This document shows, piece after piece, positions 9,456 to 19,113 of a stretch of 64,000 nt of DNA. This DNA is from Hippopus hippopus (lineage: Eukaryota; Mollusca; Bivalvia; Cardiida; Cardiidae). Each line of letters opens with the position of its first letter. Within the stretch, counting starts at the first letter, position 1. The stretch is from positions 1,302,001-1,366,000 of the forward strand of contig OX328109.1 of assembly GCA_946811185.2 (NCBI GenBank). Reading direction: 5' to 3'. Under the pieces are notes generated by a model. The model searched no databases and was not told the origin of the DNA. It worked only from the letters and a program-made list of their open reading frames with translations. The translations under genes and the position numbers were made by a program.

Positions 9456-10240
9456 TGCTCACCTGAGCATAAAGTGCTTAAGGTGAGCTTTTTTATCATG
9501 CTGTATCAGATACCCGTTGTTAACTTAGCCCAGCCGGGAAGCTCTGTGGTTTGTGTATCTGACTCTTGACCTGGTGTTCGCAACTTAGATACCCGGTCGA
9601 GGCAAACTTTCTTTCCAGGGATATTTTGTCTCTTACGTTTGATGCATGTAAGAAAGTAGTTAGCAGCTTGGAAAGAAAGTTGTGTCAGTACTGGTGCCAG
9701 AAAGCCAGGAAACGCATGCATAGGTGCAATGGCAGATGTGATATGACCAAAGCTGGTCAGACGATGCAAGCAAATAACTTTGACTGTATGTACATTCTAG
9801 GGGCTATACTTTCATGAAACTTGCTCAGAATGTTTGTCTTCACAATATCTTGGAAGTGTGAAAATGGGTCTTGTTGGTTAAAAAAAAAACTAGGTCACTA
9901 GGTCAAATCTTTGAAAAACCTTGTGTACTGTATGCTTCGAAGGCCACAACTTCCTCCCAATATTTGAAAGTTGGTCAGAAAGTTTGTCTTGATGGTTTCG
10001 TGGACATGCTTGAAAGTGGTTCAGGTCAGGTCAAAAACTAGGTCACTGGGTCAAATCTTTGAAATACTTTGTGTACACTGAATACTTTGTGTACACTCCA
10101 AGAGGCCACATTTTCAGACCAACACACATGAAAGCTGGTCAGAATGTTTTGTCCAGATGATATCTGGGATGAGTGTGAAAACAGGTCACAAAATTAATAG
10201 AGCTAAAGATATCTGTTCTATGTCAATCATGTTGTCAAGG
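9456..10240 (+). mobile_element. Mollusc AGGTCACTAGGTCAAA element
   Basis: It opens with CTCACCTGAGCATAAAGTGC and its near-palindromic echo AAGGTGAGC. From 9790 it carries two units of about 130 bp, each with CTTGCTCAGAATGTTTGTCT-like, AAAAACTAGGTCACTGGGTC and CTTTGTGTAC blocks. An S2 SINE (9523-9776) is nested in its first part. The non-coding repeat is familiar from bivalve genomes; the mobile class is uncertain. Confidence 0.65.
9523..9776 (+). mobile_element. S2 SINE nested in the AGGTCACT element
   Basis: A diverged head (GGGAAGCTCTGTGGTTTGTG, B-box region AACTTAGATACCCGG), TTGATGCATGTAAG middle, and tail GATGTGATATGACCAAAGC. Confidence 0.75.
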
Positions 10241-10305
10241 ACCAGCATGATTTTCCATTATAGATAAATAAAAACTGACAATATCAACATAACCTTTGAA
10301 ATTTC

Positions 10306-10758
10306 TTAACCCTTTACCAAACGACAAAATTTTGGACTGGACCAAACTTAGAGCATTTGCAGATGACAAATGACATGTTGCTTAACTCTTTACCAAACGA
10401 CAAAATTTTAGACCTGTCCAAATTGAAGGCATCTGCAGACGACAAATTCAAAAGTTGTACAAATGCACTTAAGTCTTTTGACAGGGTAGAAAACATTGTG
10501 GGAAATGGAGAAAATGCTGGTTACCAGCATTTTCTCCTTTTCCCACAAGGTTTTCAAAAGGCCTCCTCCTTAGGGTCGTGAAAACAAGAGATTGTTTGTT
10601 AAAGGGTTAATTCATTATTTCTGTCATTGATAGGATAGAAAACATTGTGGGAAAAGGAGAAAATGCTGGTTACCAGCATTTTCCCCTTTTCCCATAACGT
10701 TTTCAAAATCCTTGCTTTCAGGGTCATTAAAAGTCGAGATTGTGTGGTAAAGGGTTGA
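10306..10758 (+). mobile_element. T1 MITE interrupted by another T1
   Basis: The L arm 10306-10381 (CTTTACCAAACGACAAAAT ... GACATGTTGC) is cut at TTAA. It resumes at 10611 as TTCATTATTTCTGTCATTGA, then hairpin, R arm and AAAGGGTTGA. With the insert removed it is a normal 228 bp copy. Confidence 0.9.
10382..10610 (+). mobile_element. T1 MITE nested in T1
   Basis: A complete copy, TTAA at 10382 and 10607, same orientation as its host, hairpin AAAATGCTGGTTACCAGCAT. It is younger than the host copy by position. Confidence 0.9.
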
Positions 10759-10904
10759 AACATAATTATATGTTATTGTGGTACATGCACTGCACATGAT
10801 TCTAATGAAAGCATTCTCTAGTGTAAGTAAACATTAACCTTGTTGAATGTTCTTTGATCTTTTATGTTGAAGCTTCTCAGTCATAGTCTGAGGTAAGAAT
10901 GCAG

Positions 10905-11117
10905 GTTTCAACTTTTGAAAGCTTGTCCAAATTCAAAACATTTGCAGATGACAAATTGAATTAGACTCAAAAATCACATTTTGTTTATGGAAAGATAGAA
11001 AACTTTTTGGGAAAAGGAAAACTTCTGGTTACCAGCATTTTCTCCTTTTCCCAGAATGTTTTCTTAAGGCCTCTTTCTCAGGGTCGGTAAAAGTCAGAAT
11101 GGTGTTGAAAAGTGTCA
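10905..11117 (+). mobile_element. T1 MITE lacking its left tip
   Basis: It begins in the L arm (AAGCTTGTCCAAATTC), has a centre AACTTCTGGTTACCAGCAT, and ends near GGTGTTGAAAAGTGTCAA. Confidence 0.75.
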
Positions 11118-11355
11118 AAGGTATTTCCATTATGTTTCCATTATGATAAGCCGACAGGCAGAACGGAGGCTTCACATACCAGTTGCAAGGTCAAGGTTAC
11201 ATTTGAAGGGTTTCGGGTCACATGCACATTATCTTTTATTGTTAAATTGACAGAAGAGTCTCAAAGCATGGTGGGAGAAACTTTTTGATGAAAATCAAAC
11301 ATGTAATTTCTCTGATGGTCTGTTACTTCCTAACCAACATTGGTGCCATGATACC
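11118..11355. other. Diverged repeat-like spacer
   Basis: It contains TTGCAAGGTCAAGGTTACAT and GGGTCACATGCAC, reminiscent of dispersed mollusc repeats, but no element boundaries can be set. Confidence 0.3.
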
Positions 11356-11590
11356 ATGGGCAGTGCCAAAACCTGGCTTGCTCTTTGTCAGGATCAAACC
11401 AGAACCTTTGTCTATGATATGCTGATGTTCTACCACACTGCTGCCAAGGTATATGATAGGGACTGGGACAACGGTACTAGCAGTGCCAAAACTTGGCTTG
11501 ATTTTTGTAAGATTCAAACCAGAACCCACTTCTATGACATGCTGGCATTCTACCTTATTGCAGCCCATATCTATGATAGGGTCCAAGCCC
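11356..11590 (+). repeat. Two 120 bp tandem units encoding a 40-residue repeat
   Basis: GCAGTGCCAAAACCTGGCTT (11360) recurs exactly 120 bp later. The units stay in frame and give two SAKTWL...QTRT..YDML.FY segments. The reverse strand shows GTGTGGTAGAACATC and TGGTTTGATCCTGAC, which resemble tRNA A and B boxes, so a dimerised SINE head is more likely than a gene. Confidence 0.5.
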
Positions 11591-11879
11591 TGGTAGTACA
11601 GTGGGTAGCCTGCAGGACCCGAGTCCAGGTGGATTGCTGGTTCGAATCCCAAGGCAATTTCTTTCCTACGATAGATGATAGTCATAAGGACAGGATTCAT
11701 TCCTCTCTCTAACTTGATCATTGTTTTGATGATGGTGTGGAGAAGCAGCCAGTGGATCGGGATGAATATTGTGCAAAGCCCTAGAAACAAACTCCAGGAA
11801 AGCATGGATAGATGCACTGGCCACCCTGATATAACTGACATAATGTTGAAAATGGCATTAACCACCATACAATCAATCA
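11585..11879 (+). mobile_element. S1 SINE, full length
   Basis: Head CCTGGTAGTACAGTGGGTAG with B box GCTGGTTCGAATCCC, middle AGGATTCATTCCTCTC, tail ATAATGTTGAAAATGGC then ACAATCAATCA. Confidence 0.85.
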
Positions 11880-11956
11880 CGGCTTTCTCTGGACCTCATC
11901 ACCTGGGCTTCATTTGACCCCCTTCTGATGTATCCAAGAAGGCAAACATCAAAGTT

Positions 11957-12340
11957 TTGGAGGACATTCAGAAAATCTGGGAGTCAAAATTAAAAAGAAA
12001 ACGGGAGGTCAGGGAAAACCAGGAATCAATCATACTATTAGTCTATGAGAGTGACTGGGATAAGGGTATTTTAGAATGGAAAACCGTGGATAGACTGTAT
12101 AGTGCACTGACTTACCTTCAGAATGAAAAAAGACTGAGATGGCTATGAGGGAAAGGAGCCAGTGGCTTGGGAAGAACATTGTGCAAAGTACTGGTAACAG
12201 AAACTCCAAGAAATTATGGATAGGTTCCCATGTCTATGACAAGGGCTGGGATAAGGGTATTTTGGAATGGAAAACCATGGTTAGACTGTATAGTGTACTG
12301 ACTTACCTTCAGAATGAAAGCAGGCTGAGACACATTGATT
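11957..12340 (+). repeat. Direct repeat of about 95 bp around an S1 piece
   Basis: GACTGGGATAAGGGTATTTT (12053) and GGCTGGGATAAGGGTATTTT (12243) start two copies about 190 bp apart, each ending CTTACCTTCAGAATGAAA. Between them lies an S1 fragment (12148-12230, CCAGTGGCTTGGGAAGAAC). The 63- and 67-residue frames that share DKGILEWKT are copies of this repeat; the earlier 120 bp units contain a related YDRDWDNGT stretch. No protein family was recognised. Confidence 0.55.
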
Positions 12341-12411
12341 AATTACTTCTTAAATTTTACCTTGTTTGGTGTTTATAGGGGATTTCTTCAGCATAACCCT
12401 CTAATAAACAG

Positions 12412-12640
12412 TCTAGCCCTTTCCAAAACAGATAAATTTTAGACTCTTCCAAATCAAGAGCATATACAGGCTAGGAATCTTAAAATTGTACATATAAACT
12501 TAACTTCTTTTACTGCGTAGAAAACATTGTGGGAAAATGAGAAAATGCTGGTTACCAGCATTTTCTCATTTTCCCACAATGTTTTCAAAAGGCCTCTCCC
12601 TCAAGGTTGTGAAAACACTGGATATTTGGGAAAAGGTTAA
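12412..12640 (+). mobile_element. T1 MITE
   Basis: Strong hairpin AAAATGCTGGTTACCAGCAT flanked by GTGGGAAAATGAG / CTCATTTTCCCAC, a matched pair of changes on both strands of the stem. It ends TTGGGAAAAGGTTAA. Confidence 0.85.
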
Positions 12641-12855
12641 ATGTTCCTGAGGGACATGGCTTTTGAAAACATTATGGGAAAAGGAGAAGATGCTAGCAAC
12701 CAGCATTTTCTCCTTTTTGGCCATAATGTTTTCTACCCTATCATAGACAAATTCCATCATTTTGGCAATATTTTATTTCTTGTCTGCAATTTCTTTCAAT
12801 TTGGACACTTTCAATTTGGACAAGTCTTAAGATTTTGTTGTTTGGTAAAGAGTTC
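12637..12855 (-). mobile_element. T1 MITE
   Basis: It shares TTAA with the preceding copy. The R arm is shortened, the hairpin reads GATGCTAGCAACCAGCAT, and the L arm holds a duplicated TTTCAATTTGGACA. Confidence 0.75.
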
Positions 12856-12965
12856 TGTCAAGGATAAAACAGAACTAATACCTAAGTGGATTTAATTTTT
12901 TTTTTCATTTGCTCTCTACAAAAGAACTCTGGTTGATCAAGATGAAGTGCACAATGTCAGGTCTT

Positions 12966-13190
12966 GTAACTTTTTACCAGACCACAAAAATTCAGACTTG
13001 TCAAAATTGCAAGCATTTGCAGATAACAAATAAAATGTATCCAGCATTTTTGTCTTTTCCAACAATGTTTTCTACCTTTTTAGAGGCAAATCTCATCATT
13101 TGAGAGACTTAAACATGTTGAACATATTAAAGTGAAAGTGTGCAACTGTTTTGAATTTGGATGAGTCTTAATGATTTGGGAAAAAAAATG
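12966..13190. mobile_element. T1 copy with two L arms, decayed
   Basis: It opens with the L arm (CTTTTTACCAGACCACAAAA) and closes with a reversed L arm (TTTTGAATTTGGATGAGTC), with ATCCAGCATTTTTGTCTTTT between. The structure parallels 3986-4154. Confidence 0.5.
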
Positions 13191-13191
13191 A

Positions 13192-13800
13192 ACATCAGGA
13201 AATGATCTGGCACAAACTAAATGTTACAAAATGATCTGGCACAAACTGAACATAAGGAAATAGTTTTGTGCAAACTGAACAGAAGGAAATGATCTGGCAC
13301 AAACTGACCATAAAGAGATTATCTGGCAGAAACTGAACAGCAGGAAATAATCTGGCAAAAGCTAAACATAAAAAATCAATCTGGCAGAAATTGAACTTAA
13401 ATAATCTGGCACAGTACTGAACAGAAGGAAATGTTCTGGCAGAAACTGAACATGAGGAAATGATCTGGTAAAAAACTGAACATAAAGAAATAATTTGGCA
13501 CAATACGGAACATAAGAAGATGTTCTGGCAGAAACTGAACACAAGGCAATGATCTGGCAGAAAGTGAACATAAGGGAATGATCTGGCACAAATTGAACAT
13601 ATGGAAACGATCTGGCACAAACTGAACATGATGAACTGATCTGGCACAAGCTGAACAGAAGGGCATAATATTTGCACAAACTGACCATAAGGAAATGATA
13701 TGGCTGAAACTGAATTGAAGGAAAAGATCTAGCAGAAACTGAATAGAAGTAAATGATCTGGCACAAACTGAACATAAGAAAATGATTTGGCATAAATGAA
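13192..13800. repeat. 30 bp minisatellite, about 20 copies
   Basis: The unit contains ATGATCTGGCACAAACTGAA followed by CATAAGGAA; variants have CTGGCAGAAACTGAAC. The 30 bp period is a multiple of three, so all minus-strand frames stay open over long runs (160, 143 and 89 codons) with Cys/Phe/Ser-rich decapeptides. These frames lack independent evidence of translation. Confidence 0.9.
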
Positions 13801-14327
13801 TTTTGTTAAATGAATTTGCATTGATCCAGGTTTAAATGACCCAAACTTCTGATAAAGCTGCAGGGAAGATCGAAATGCACATTTATGCATAGGCTAATCT
13901 TGCATTACACTCAGTACAAAATACATCTTTGGTTGCTAACAGCTTGATAAGAAAGAGTTAAACTGTAGATTACACAAAAAATATTTCTACACAGCATAAC
14001 CACTTGAAAATGTTTTTCGAATACAAAATGAGTGAAAGTTTGAAGACAGTTTTTAATCTTATTCACTGTATTGTATATCTTACAATGAAGTACTTTTCAT
14101 GGGGAATTATGTCAATATTTGAAGATTGTAAATACCTGAAAAATTTGTGTTGAAGTTTGAATTTGATCTCTTTATATTTTTATTTATAGAAATTCTAATT
14201 CAAATTAGTTCTTCACAAAAATTATTTTGAAAATACAAAATTTTTGTAAAAAGTTATTTAACTTGGCTGACAATACAAAATAAGGAAAATTATATGCAGC
14301 ATTAATGGACCTGTACACAGCATTAAT
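13801..14327. other. AT-rich unique sequence
   Basis: About 530 bp with no recognised repeat, exon signal pair or RNA gene. Confidence 0.4.
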
Positions 14328-14406
14328 TTTTCTCCTTTTCCCATGATACTTTGAAATGGATTCTTTCAAAGGTTTGTTAAAACAGTATTGTTGAGTAAAG
14401 GGTTAA
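14328..14406 (+). mobile_element. T1 R-arm fragment
   Basis: TTTCTCCTTTTCCCATGATA to GAGTAAAGGGTTAA. Confidence 0.65.
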
Positions 14407-14485
14407 TACCTGGTGAATTTTTGGATGACAAAGAACCAGAGTTTCCTGTGCCTCGTGGTCTTATACATACACTGCCGGCAAAATC

Positions 14486-14852
14486 AAGTTAAAAAACGAA
14501 GTAAAGCTGATTTGATTCAATAAATACCATTTTCTTCAAGAGAAATAGTATTGTTTGGTTAGATAATTGCCACCTGGAAGCCTTCCAGACATATTTTGTG
14601 ATATTATCCAATCATATTTTTTGAAATATTTACTTTCTTAAAACCAAAAGATTCTTCTATGTATCATGGTCTTTTTTTTATTCACACCAAAAAATCAAGT
14701 AAAGCCATTTTGATTTGTCAAATACGATTCTCTTACTGGAAAATAATATTGTTTGGTTACATTATTGCAGCTGGCTATTTTATCTAGTAGGAGAAGGAAG
14801 CCTTCCAGACATGTTCGTGATATTATCCAATCAAATTCTGTTAAATATTTAC
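14486..14852 (+). repeat. Direct duplication, two copies about 212 bp apart
   Basis: AAGTAAAGCTGATTTGATT (14500) and AAGTAAAGCCATTTTGATT (14698) begin the copies. Each continues through AATATTGTTTGGTTA, GAAGCCTTCCAGACAT and GTGATATTATCCAATC. The second copy has about 15 extra bases. Confidence 0.7.
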
Positions 14853-14856
14853 ATCC

Positions 14857-15085
14857 TCAACCCTTTACCAAACAACAAAATTTTAGACTATTTCAAATTC
14901 AAAGCATTTGCATACAACAAATCAGATGTACACCAAAACTGAAATTTGTGTTCGGAAGGGTAGTGCACATTGTGGGAAAAGGAGAAAATGCTAGCTACCA
15001 GAATCTTCTCCTTTTCCTACAATGTTTTTAAAAGCCTTCTTTTTTCAGGAACATTAAAACATGTGATCATGTAGTACAAGATTAA
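14857..15085 (+). mobile_element. T1 MITE
   Basis: Left end TCAACCCTTTACCAAACAAC, centre AAAATGCTAGCTACCAGAAT, right end TGTAGTACAAGATTAA, whose TTAA (15082) opens a T2 element. Confidence 0.8.
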
Positions 15086-15524
15086 CCCCTAACCTGCTAA
15101 ATAAATCAAATGAAACTTTCAAGCTGATATTAACCCTATACCACACAATGCTGACTTTTGACGACCCTTGGAAAGAATCCTTTTGAAAACATTGTGGGAA
15201 AAGGAGAAAATGCTGGTAACCAGCATTTTCTCCTTTTCCCACAATGTTTTCTACCCTATCAATGAAGAATTGCACCATTTGAGTCATATTGAAATTGTCG
15301 TCTGCAAATGCTTCCAATTTGGACAAGGATAAAATTTTGTCATCTGGTAAAGGGTTAAAACTCAAATATTGCTATGTCAACATTATTTTTTTGGGGGGAA
15401 AATATCACCTTATCAGACAGTGTAGATCCAAGATTAGACTGCATGATCTGTTCAGACTTAATTATTATGATTGTCACTGTCTGCAAAAAGTCATTGATTT
15501 GTGCTGAGCAGCCAAAGGGTTTAA
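15082..15524 (+). mobile_element. T2 element split by T1
   Basis: The left piece TTAACCCCTAACCTGCTAAA ... CTTTCAAGCTGATA stops at 15129. The right piece from 15355 (AAACTCAAATATTGCTATG) carries the hairpin region and ends AAAGGGTTTAAA. The undisturbed copy at 37141-37352 shows the same order without the insert. Confidence 0.85.
15130..15358 (-). mobile_element. T1 MITE nested in T2
   Basis: Complete, with TTAACCCTATACCACACAAT and TCTGGTAAAGGGTTAA ends and a perfect-looking centre AAAATGCTGGTAACCAGCAT. It sits at a TTAA inside the T2 left arm. Confidence 0.9.
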
Positions 15525-15531
15525 ATGGAAA

Positions 15532-15781
15532 TGAGACGTGCTCTGGCAAAAGGGGGCTTAATGCATCTCCGCGATACATGATACCAAGCAAGTCATCACA
15601 TAACTATTGATCCATGATTGCAACTATTTTTAACAAACCACTTAATCATGAGGTAGACTGGTTCTTGGACATACAGAAAATTGACAAATGGCGAAAAGTT
15701 TCATCCCAGGTCAGCCTGCGCGGACCTGGGTTGATACTTTTCGCAGATGCATTAAACCCCCTTTTTACAGAGCATGACTCA
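15532..15781 (+). mobile_element. T3 element, full length
   Basis: Left end CGTGCTCTGGCAAAAGGGGG, right end ACCCCCTTTTTACAGAGCATG in inverted order. The interior has CCAAGCAAGTCATCACATAA, AAAATTGACAAATGGCGAAA and a hairpin CCAGGTCAGCC / GGACCTGGGTT. The inverted terminal region is about 35 bp. Confidence 0.8.
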
Positions 15782-15956
15782 AGTGTTAGTGTCACCAGCA
15801 ATAGAGGATTTAGATACTTGAGAATAATTTGCTTGTTTGTGCAAACTTCCAGGGTATCTTGCTGGTCAAATATTGACATGGAGATTACCTTTCAACACCC
15901 ACCGGCTGCTGATGTAATCTGTAAAACTTTTCCTGATAACCTTAGATCTCACTTAC

Positions 15957-16064
15957 CATGTCTGAAGTTGCTTCGGCAGATGGTGTAGTACACAGGCCTT
16001 TGAAGCTCCATTGCTTTATAATGGAAAAATGAAATTTTCATAGGTCGACCATTGAACATTTTTA
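15957..16064 (-). other. Candidate minus-strand exon
   Basis: On the minus strand a consensus donor CATG|GTAAGTGAG lies at 15956-15951 after an open frame. Reading from an upstream methionine gives MKISFFHYKAMELQRPVYYT and then ICRSNFRH. The upper limit is uncertain; TTTTTAG at about 16065 is a possible but weak acceptor. No family was recognised. It could be a first coding exon of an unseen minus-strand gene, or chance. Confidence 0.2.
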
Positions 16065-16174
16065 CTAAAAATAGCACATTGGTGCAATGAATTCAGAGAA
16101 AATTTGACCTCTTGTCGCTTTTGAAAGCAAATATGTAACAAATATGTGTTATTATATATAATACAGAGGCTATG

Positions 16175-16443
16175 GCCCGCCCAGGTGGCTCATTGGTGAG
16201 CGTGTCGGACTCATGACCTGGTGGTTGTGAGTTCGATACCTGGATGAGGCGAACTTTCTTTCCGGCGTATTTTCGCCTCTCACCTCTGCTGAAGCATGTG
16301 AGAAAAAGTAGTCGGTGGCTTTGGAAAGAAAGTTGTGTTAGTGCTGGTGTGAGAAAGCCAGGAAACATATGTGCGTCATCGACCGCCATGATATGACCTT
16401 AGCTGTTAAAGTGGCGTTAAACCTCAGTACAACCAACCAACCA
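16175..16443 (+). mobile_element. S2 SINE with target duplication
   Basis: Full length: A box AGGTGGCTCATTGGTGAGC, B box GAGTTCGATACCTGG, tail GCCATGATATGACCTTAGC and CCAACCAACCAA. A 12 bp target duplication ACAGAGGCTATG stands at 16163 and 16444 (its last base overlaps the element start ambiguously). Confidence 0.92.
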
Positions 16444-16486
16444 ACAGAGGCTATGTGGCAATGTGCTATTTTCAGTGACAGTGTCC

Positions 16487-16602
16487 CATGATTGGCTTTG
16501 AAGTGTCATGCCCAAAGACACTTGAAAAACCAAGTGCTTCCAGTGGGGCTTGAACCTTGGGCCTCCAGGTTGCCAGTCCTATACATTACCACTGAAACAC
16601 AT
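16487..16602 (-). mobile_element. tRNA-derived SINE head, minus strand
   Basis: The reverse strand reads GTTTCAGTGGTAATGTATAG (A-box region) and AAGGTTCAAGCCCCACTGG (B box), then a short non-tRNA body. It resembles S1/S2 only in the tRNA part. Confidence 0.5.
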
Positions 16603-16659
16603 AGGAACTCTTGAAAATAAGAAAAAAAACAGGACAAAAACCTTACAGTATATTAGTTA

Positions 16660-16786
16660 ACTGGAATTATCAGATGCAGCTGAAATGATGGAATTCATGG
16701 AGAAATGGAAAACATTTTGGGAAAAGGAGAAAATGCTGGTAATTTCCACATTGTTTTCAAAAGCTTTTTTTCTAATGGTCATAAAC
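16660..16786 (+). mobile_element. T1 MITE, deleted centre
   Basis: It keeps GGGAAAAGGAGAAAATGCTG and TTTCCACATTGTTTTCAAAA, but the right half of the hairpin is missing. It abuts a T2 copy. Confidence 0.6.
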
Positions 16787-16972
16787 TCTTTCCATACCAT
16801 AGATGACACCAGAAGCTTTTGTGGACAGTGCAGATCAAGATCAGACTGCACAGAGCATGCACTATTTATTATATATTATGACCATACTGTCTCTTGATCT
16901 TGTAGGGTAACTGTACATGTAGCCTTTGAGAAAATGCAATTTAAAAGTAGGGGCTGTTTGGGAAAGGATCAA
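16781..16972 (-). mobile_element. T2 element, CTTTCC-ended subtype
   Basis: AAACTCTTTCCATACCATAG and GACACCAGAAGC lead to a half hairpin GATCAAGATCAGACTGCACA with a poor return arm. It ends TTTGGGAAAGGATCAA. Confidence 0.7.
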
Positions 16973-17179
16973 GCTGGATTTTCTATCCAGAGTTAGTCAA
17001 GCTTAGATTCATGGAGCAAGCGTATTTTTCCTGTTCAATAAGCGTAAATATTCGTAAAATCATAAGGCTAAATAAAGGAGAATTTGATGTAAATAATCTT
17101 CATAAATATGAATGGTGTGAAAAAAAATTGTATTGAGCTCCTTGCACTGTATTTATATACCATCCTTCCTAAATATTGC

Positions 17180-17480
17180 GGAGCCTTAAGTGGCAAAGTC
17201 AGTATGCTATAGGAGTTGAGACCAGGGTGTTGCTGGTTTGAATCCCCAGGTTGGCCAAATTTCTTTCTTAGGATTAATGATAGTCATTGGGAATGATTTA
17301 TTCTTTTTTCCCCCCTGATCATTGTTTCGACAATGGTTGGAAAGCAGCCACTAGCTTTAGAAGAATTTTATGCAAAGTACATGTACTTGTAAAACAAACT
17401 TCAGGAAAGCAAGGATAGTTGCACTGTCTGCCATGATATAACTGAAATAATCTAGAAAATGGCATGAAACACCATACAAA
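17180..17480 (+). mobile_element. S1 SINE
   Basis: Head AGTGGCAAAGTCAGTATGC, B box CTGGTTTGAATCCCCAGG, middle CTGATCATTGTTTCGAC, tail GCCATGATATAACTGAAATA and ACACCATACAA without the CAAT run. Confidence 0.8.
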
Positions 17481-17539
17481 CGAAGCTTCCTAAATCTTAT
17501 TGCCTGCACCTGAGTCAGTTTGTTTCAGTAACATAGCAG

Positions 17540-17653
17540 CAGCCAGCACACCTATCCATGCTTTCGTAGAGATTATTTTACCAGTTCTTTGCACAATATT
17601 CTTCCAAAGCTACTGGCTGCTTTCTCACATAATCATTGTTGAAACAATATTCA
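17540..17653 (-). mobile_element. S1 SINE fragment, minus strand
   Basis: Reversed tail-proximal part ACACCTATCCATGCTTTCG through CTGGCTGCTTTCTCACATAA. Confidence 0.65.
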
Positions 17654-17654
17654 G

Positions 17655-17998
17655 CTTTATGAGATGCTTTATCAGTTTTGATTTATCCAAATTATCCAAA
17701 GTGTTTGAAGACAACAAATTGAATGTGCCAAAAATGACTGGATCAGTATTTTTAAAAGATAGAAAACATTGCAGGAAAAGGAGAAAACATTGTGGGAAAA
17801 GGAGGAAATGACGAGCCGCAATTTTCTCCTTTTCCCCCTATAATGTTTTCAAAAAGCTTCTCTTCCACTTTTTCCAGAGTATTTTCCTACTGTTTTAGAT
17901 CAAATCTTATTCAGTCCTGTTACAGTTGTCGTCTGCAAATGCTTTCAAATTGGACCTATCTGGAAAAGTGGGCTTTCATTTTACATTGAATTCTTTAC
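17655..17998. mobile_element. Rearranged T1 pieces
   Basis: An L arm (ACAACAAATTGAATGTGCC), two successive GGAAAAGGAG-type motifs (AACATTGCAGGAAAAGGAG and AACATTGTGGGAAAAGGAG), the R-side hairpin half, and then a reversed L arm (GTCGTCTGCAAATGCTTTCA). It is probably a recombinant of two copies. Confidence 0.55.
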
Positions 17999-18120
17999 CA
18001 AACTACAAGCATTCCTTTCTCCAAATTGAAAGCATTTACAAATGACAAGTTCAAGGTGGCTCAACTTTTCTCTGAGACAATAAAAACATTGTGGAAAATA
18101 GAGAAAATGCTGGTGACTGA
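17990..18120 (+). mobile_element. T1 L-arm fragment
   Basis: CTTTACCAAACTACAAGCAT to GAGAAAATGCTGGTGACTGA; the right half is missing. Confidence 0.6.
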
Positions 18121-18304
18121 CTCCTTTTGCAGATGACAATTTATAGGTGGCTCAAATGGCTGAATTTATCTTTAACAGAGCACAAAACATTGTGGGAAAA
18201 GGAGAAAATGCTGTATACCAGCATTTTCTCTTTTTTCCACTGTGTTTTCAAAAGTCCTCTCCCACTGAGCCGTTAAAACTCGAAATCGTGTGATAAAGAC
18301 TTAA
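18121..18304 (+). mobile_element. T1 MITE without its left tip
   Basis: It starts in the L arm (TGCAGATGACAATTTATAGG), hairpin AAAATGCTGTATACCAGCAT, and ends GTGTGATAAAGACTTAA. Confidence 0.75.
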
Positions 18305-18427
18305 ACTGCAGAAAATTAAAGTTTGTGTTGTACGCAGCATGATAGACAGGAGTGGTCCTTGACCAAAAAACGAGTTTCTTTTGACTTCCATTCAAGCAAA
18401 TAGAATAGTTTTTAACCCTAAATCTTC

Positions 18428-18656
18428 TTAACTCTTCACCACACGACAAAATTTTGGACTGGTCCAAATTGAAAGCATTTGCAGATGACAATTTAATGTG
18501 AATCAAATGGTGCAATTTTTCTCTGATATGGTAGAAAGAATTGTGGGAAAAGAAGACAGTGCTGATCACAAGCATTTTCTCCTTTTTCCACCATGTTTTC
18601 AAAAGGCCTCTTTCCCAGGGTCATTACAAATTGGCATTGTGCATTAAAAGATAAAC
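18428..18656 (+). mobile_element. T1 MITE
   Basis: TTAACTCTTCACCACACGAC start, decayed hairpin GTGCTGATCACAAGCAT, and GTGCATTAAAAGATAAAC end. Confidence 0.8.
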
Positions 18657-18886
18657 CCTCTATCATAGAATTAAGAATCTTAATCACCAGAAGAAAGACG
18701 GCATTTGAAATCACTGTGAGAAAAGAAGAAAATTCTGGTAACCTGCATTTTTATTCCTTTTTCCCCACAAGGTTTTCTACACTTTCACAGACAATTACCA
18801 TCAATTCAGTATTATTTAAAATGTCTTCTGAAAAGTGCTTTCAATTTTGGCCAGTTTAAAATTTTGTTCTTTTTTCAAGGAGTTAC
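18652..18886 (-). mobile_element. T1 MITE, diverged
   Basis: R arm altered (CTATCATAGAATTAAGAATC), centre AAATTCTGGTAACCTGCAT, L arm end TTCAAGGAGTTACC. Confidence 0.65.
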
Positions 18887-19113
18887 CCCGTTACCACATG
18901 AAAACATTTTTGGACCAGTTCATGTTGAAAACTTTAGCAGACAACAAATTATAACTAACTCAAATGATTGAATTTGCATCTGAAAGGGGAGAAAACATTG
19001 TAGAAAAAGGAAGATAATGCTGGTGATCAGCATTTTCTCCTTTTCTCATAATGTTTTCTATGGCCTTAATCCTCCGGGTCTTTAAAACAAGGAATTGTGT
19101 GGTAAAGGGTTAA
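18883..19113 (+). mobile_element. T1 MITE
   Basis: Left end GTTACCCCGTTACCACATG; hairpin TAATGCTGGTGATCAGCAT; right end TGTGTGGTAAAGGGTTAA, TTAA shared with the next copy. Confidence 0.8.

Noticed and set aside
11323..11880. 185-codon minus-strand frame
   Set aside because: It runs through the tRNA-like 120 bp units and an S1 SINE; the longest frame here is repeat-derived.
13195..13793. Minus-strand frames of 143-160 codons as a Cys-rich secreted protein
   Set aside because: They follow the 30 bp tandem repeat in every frame; there is no start context, signal peptide or splice support.
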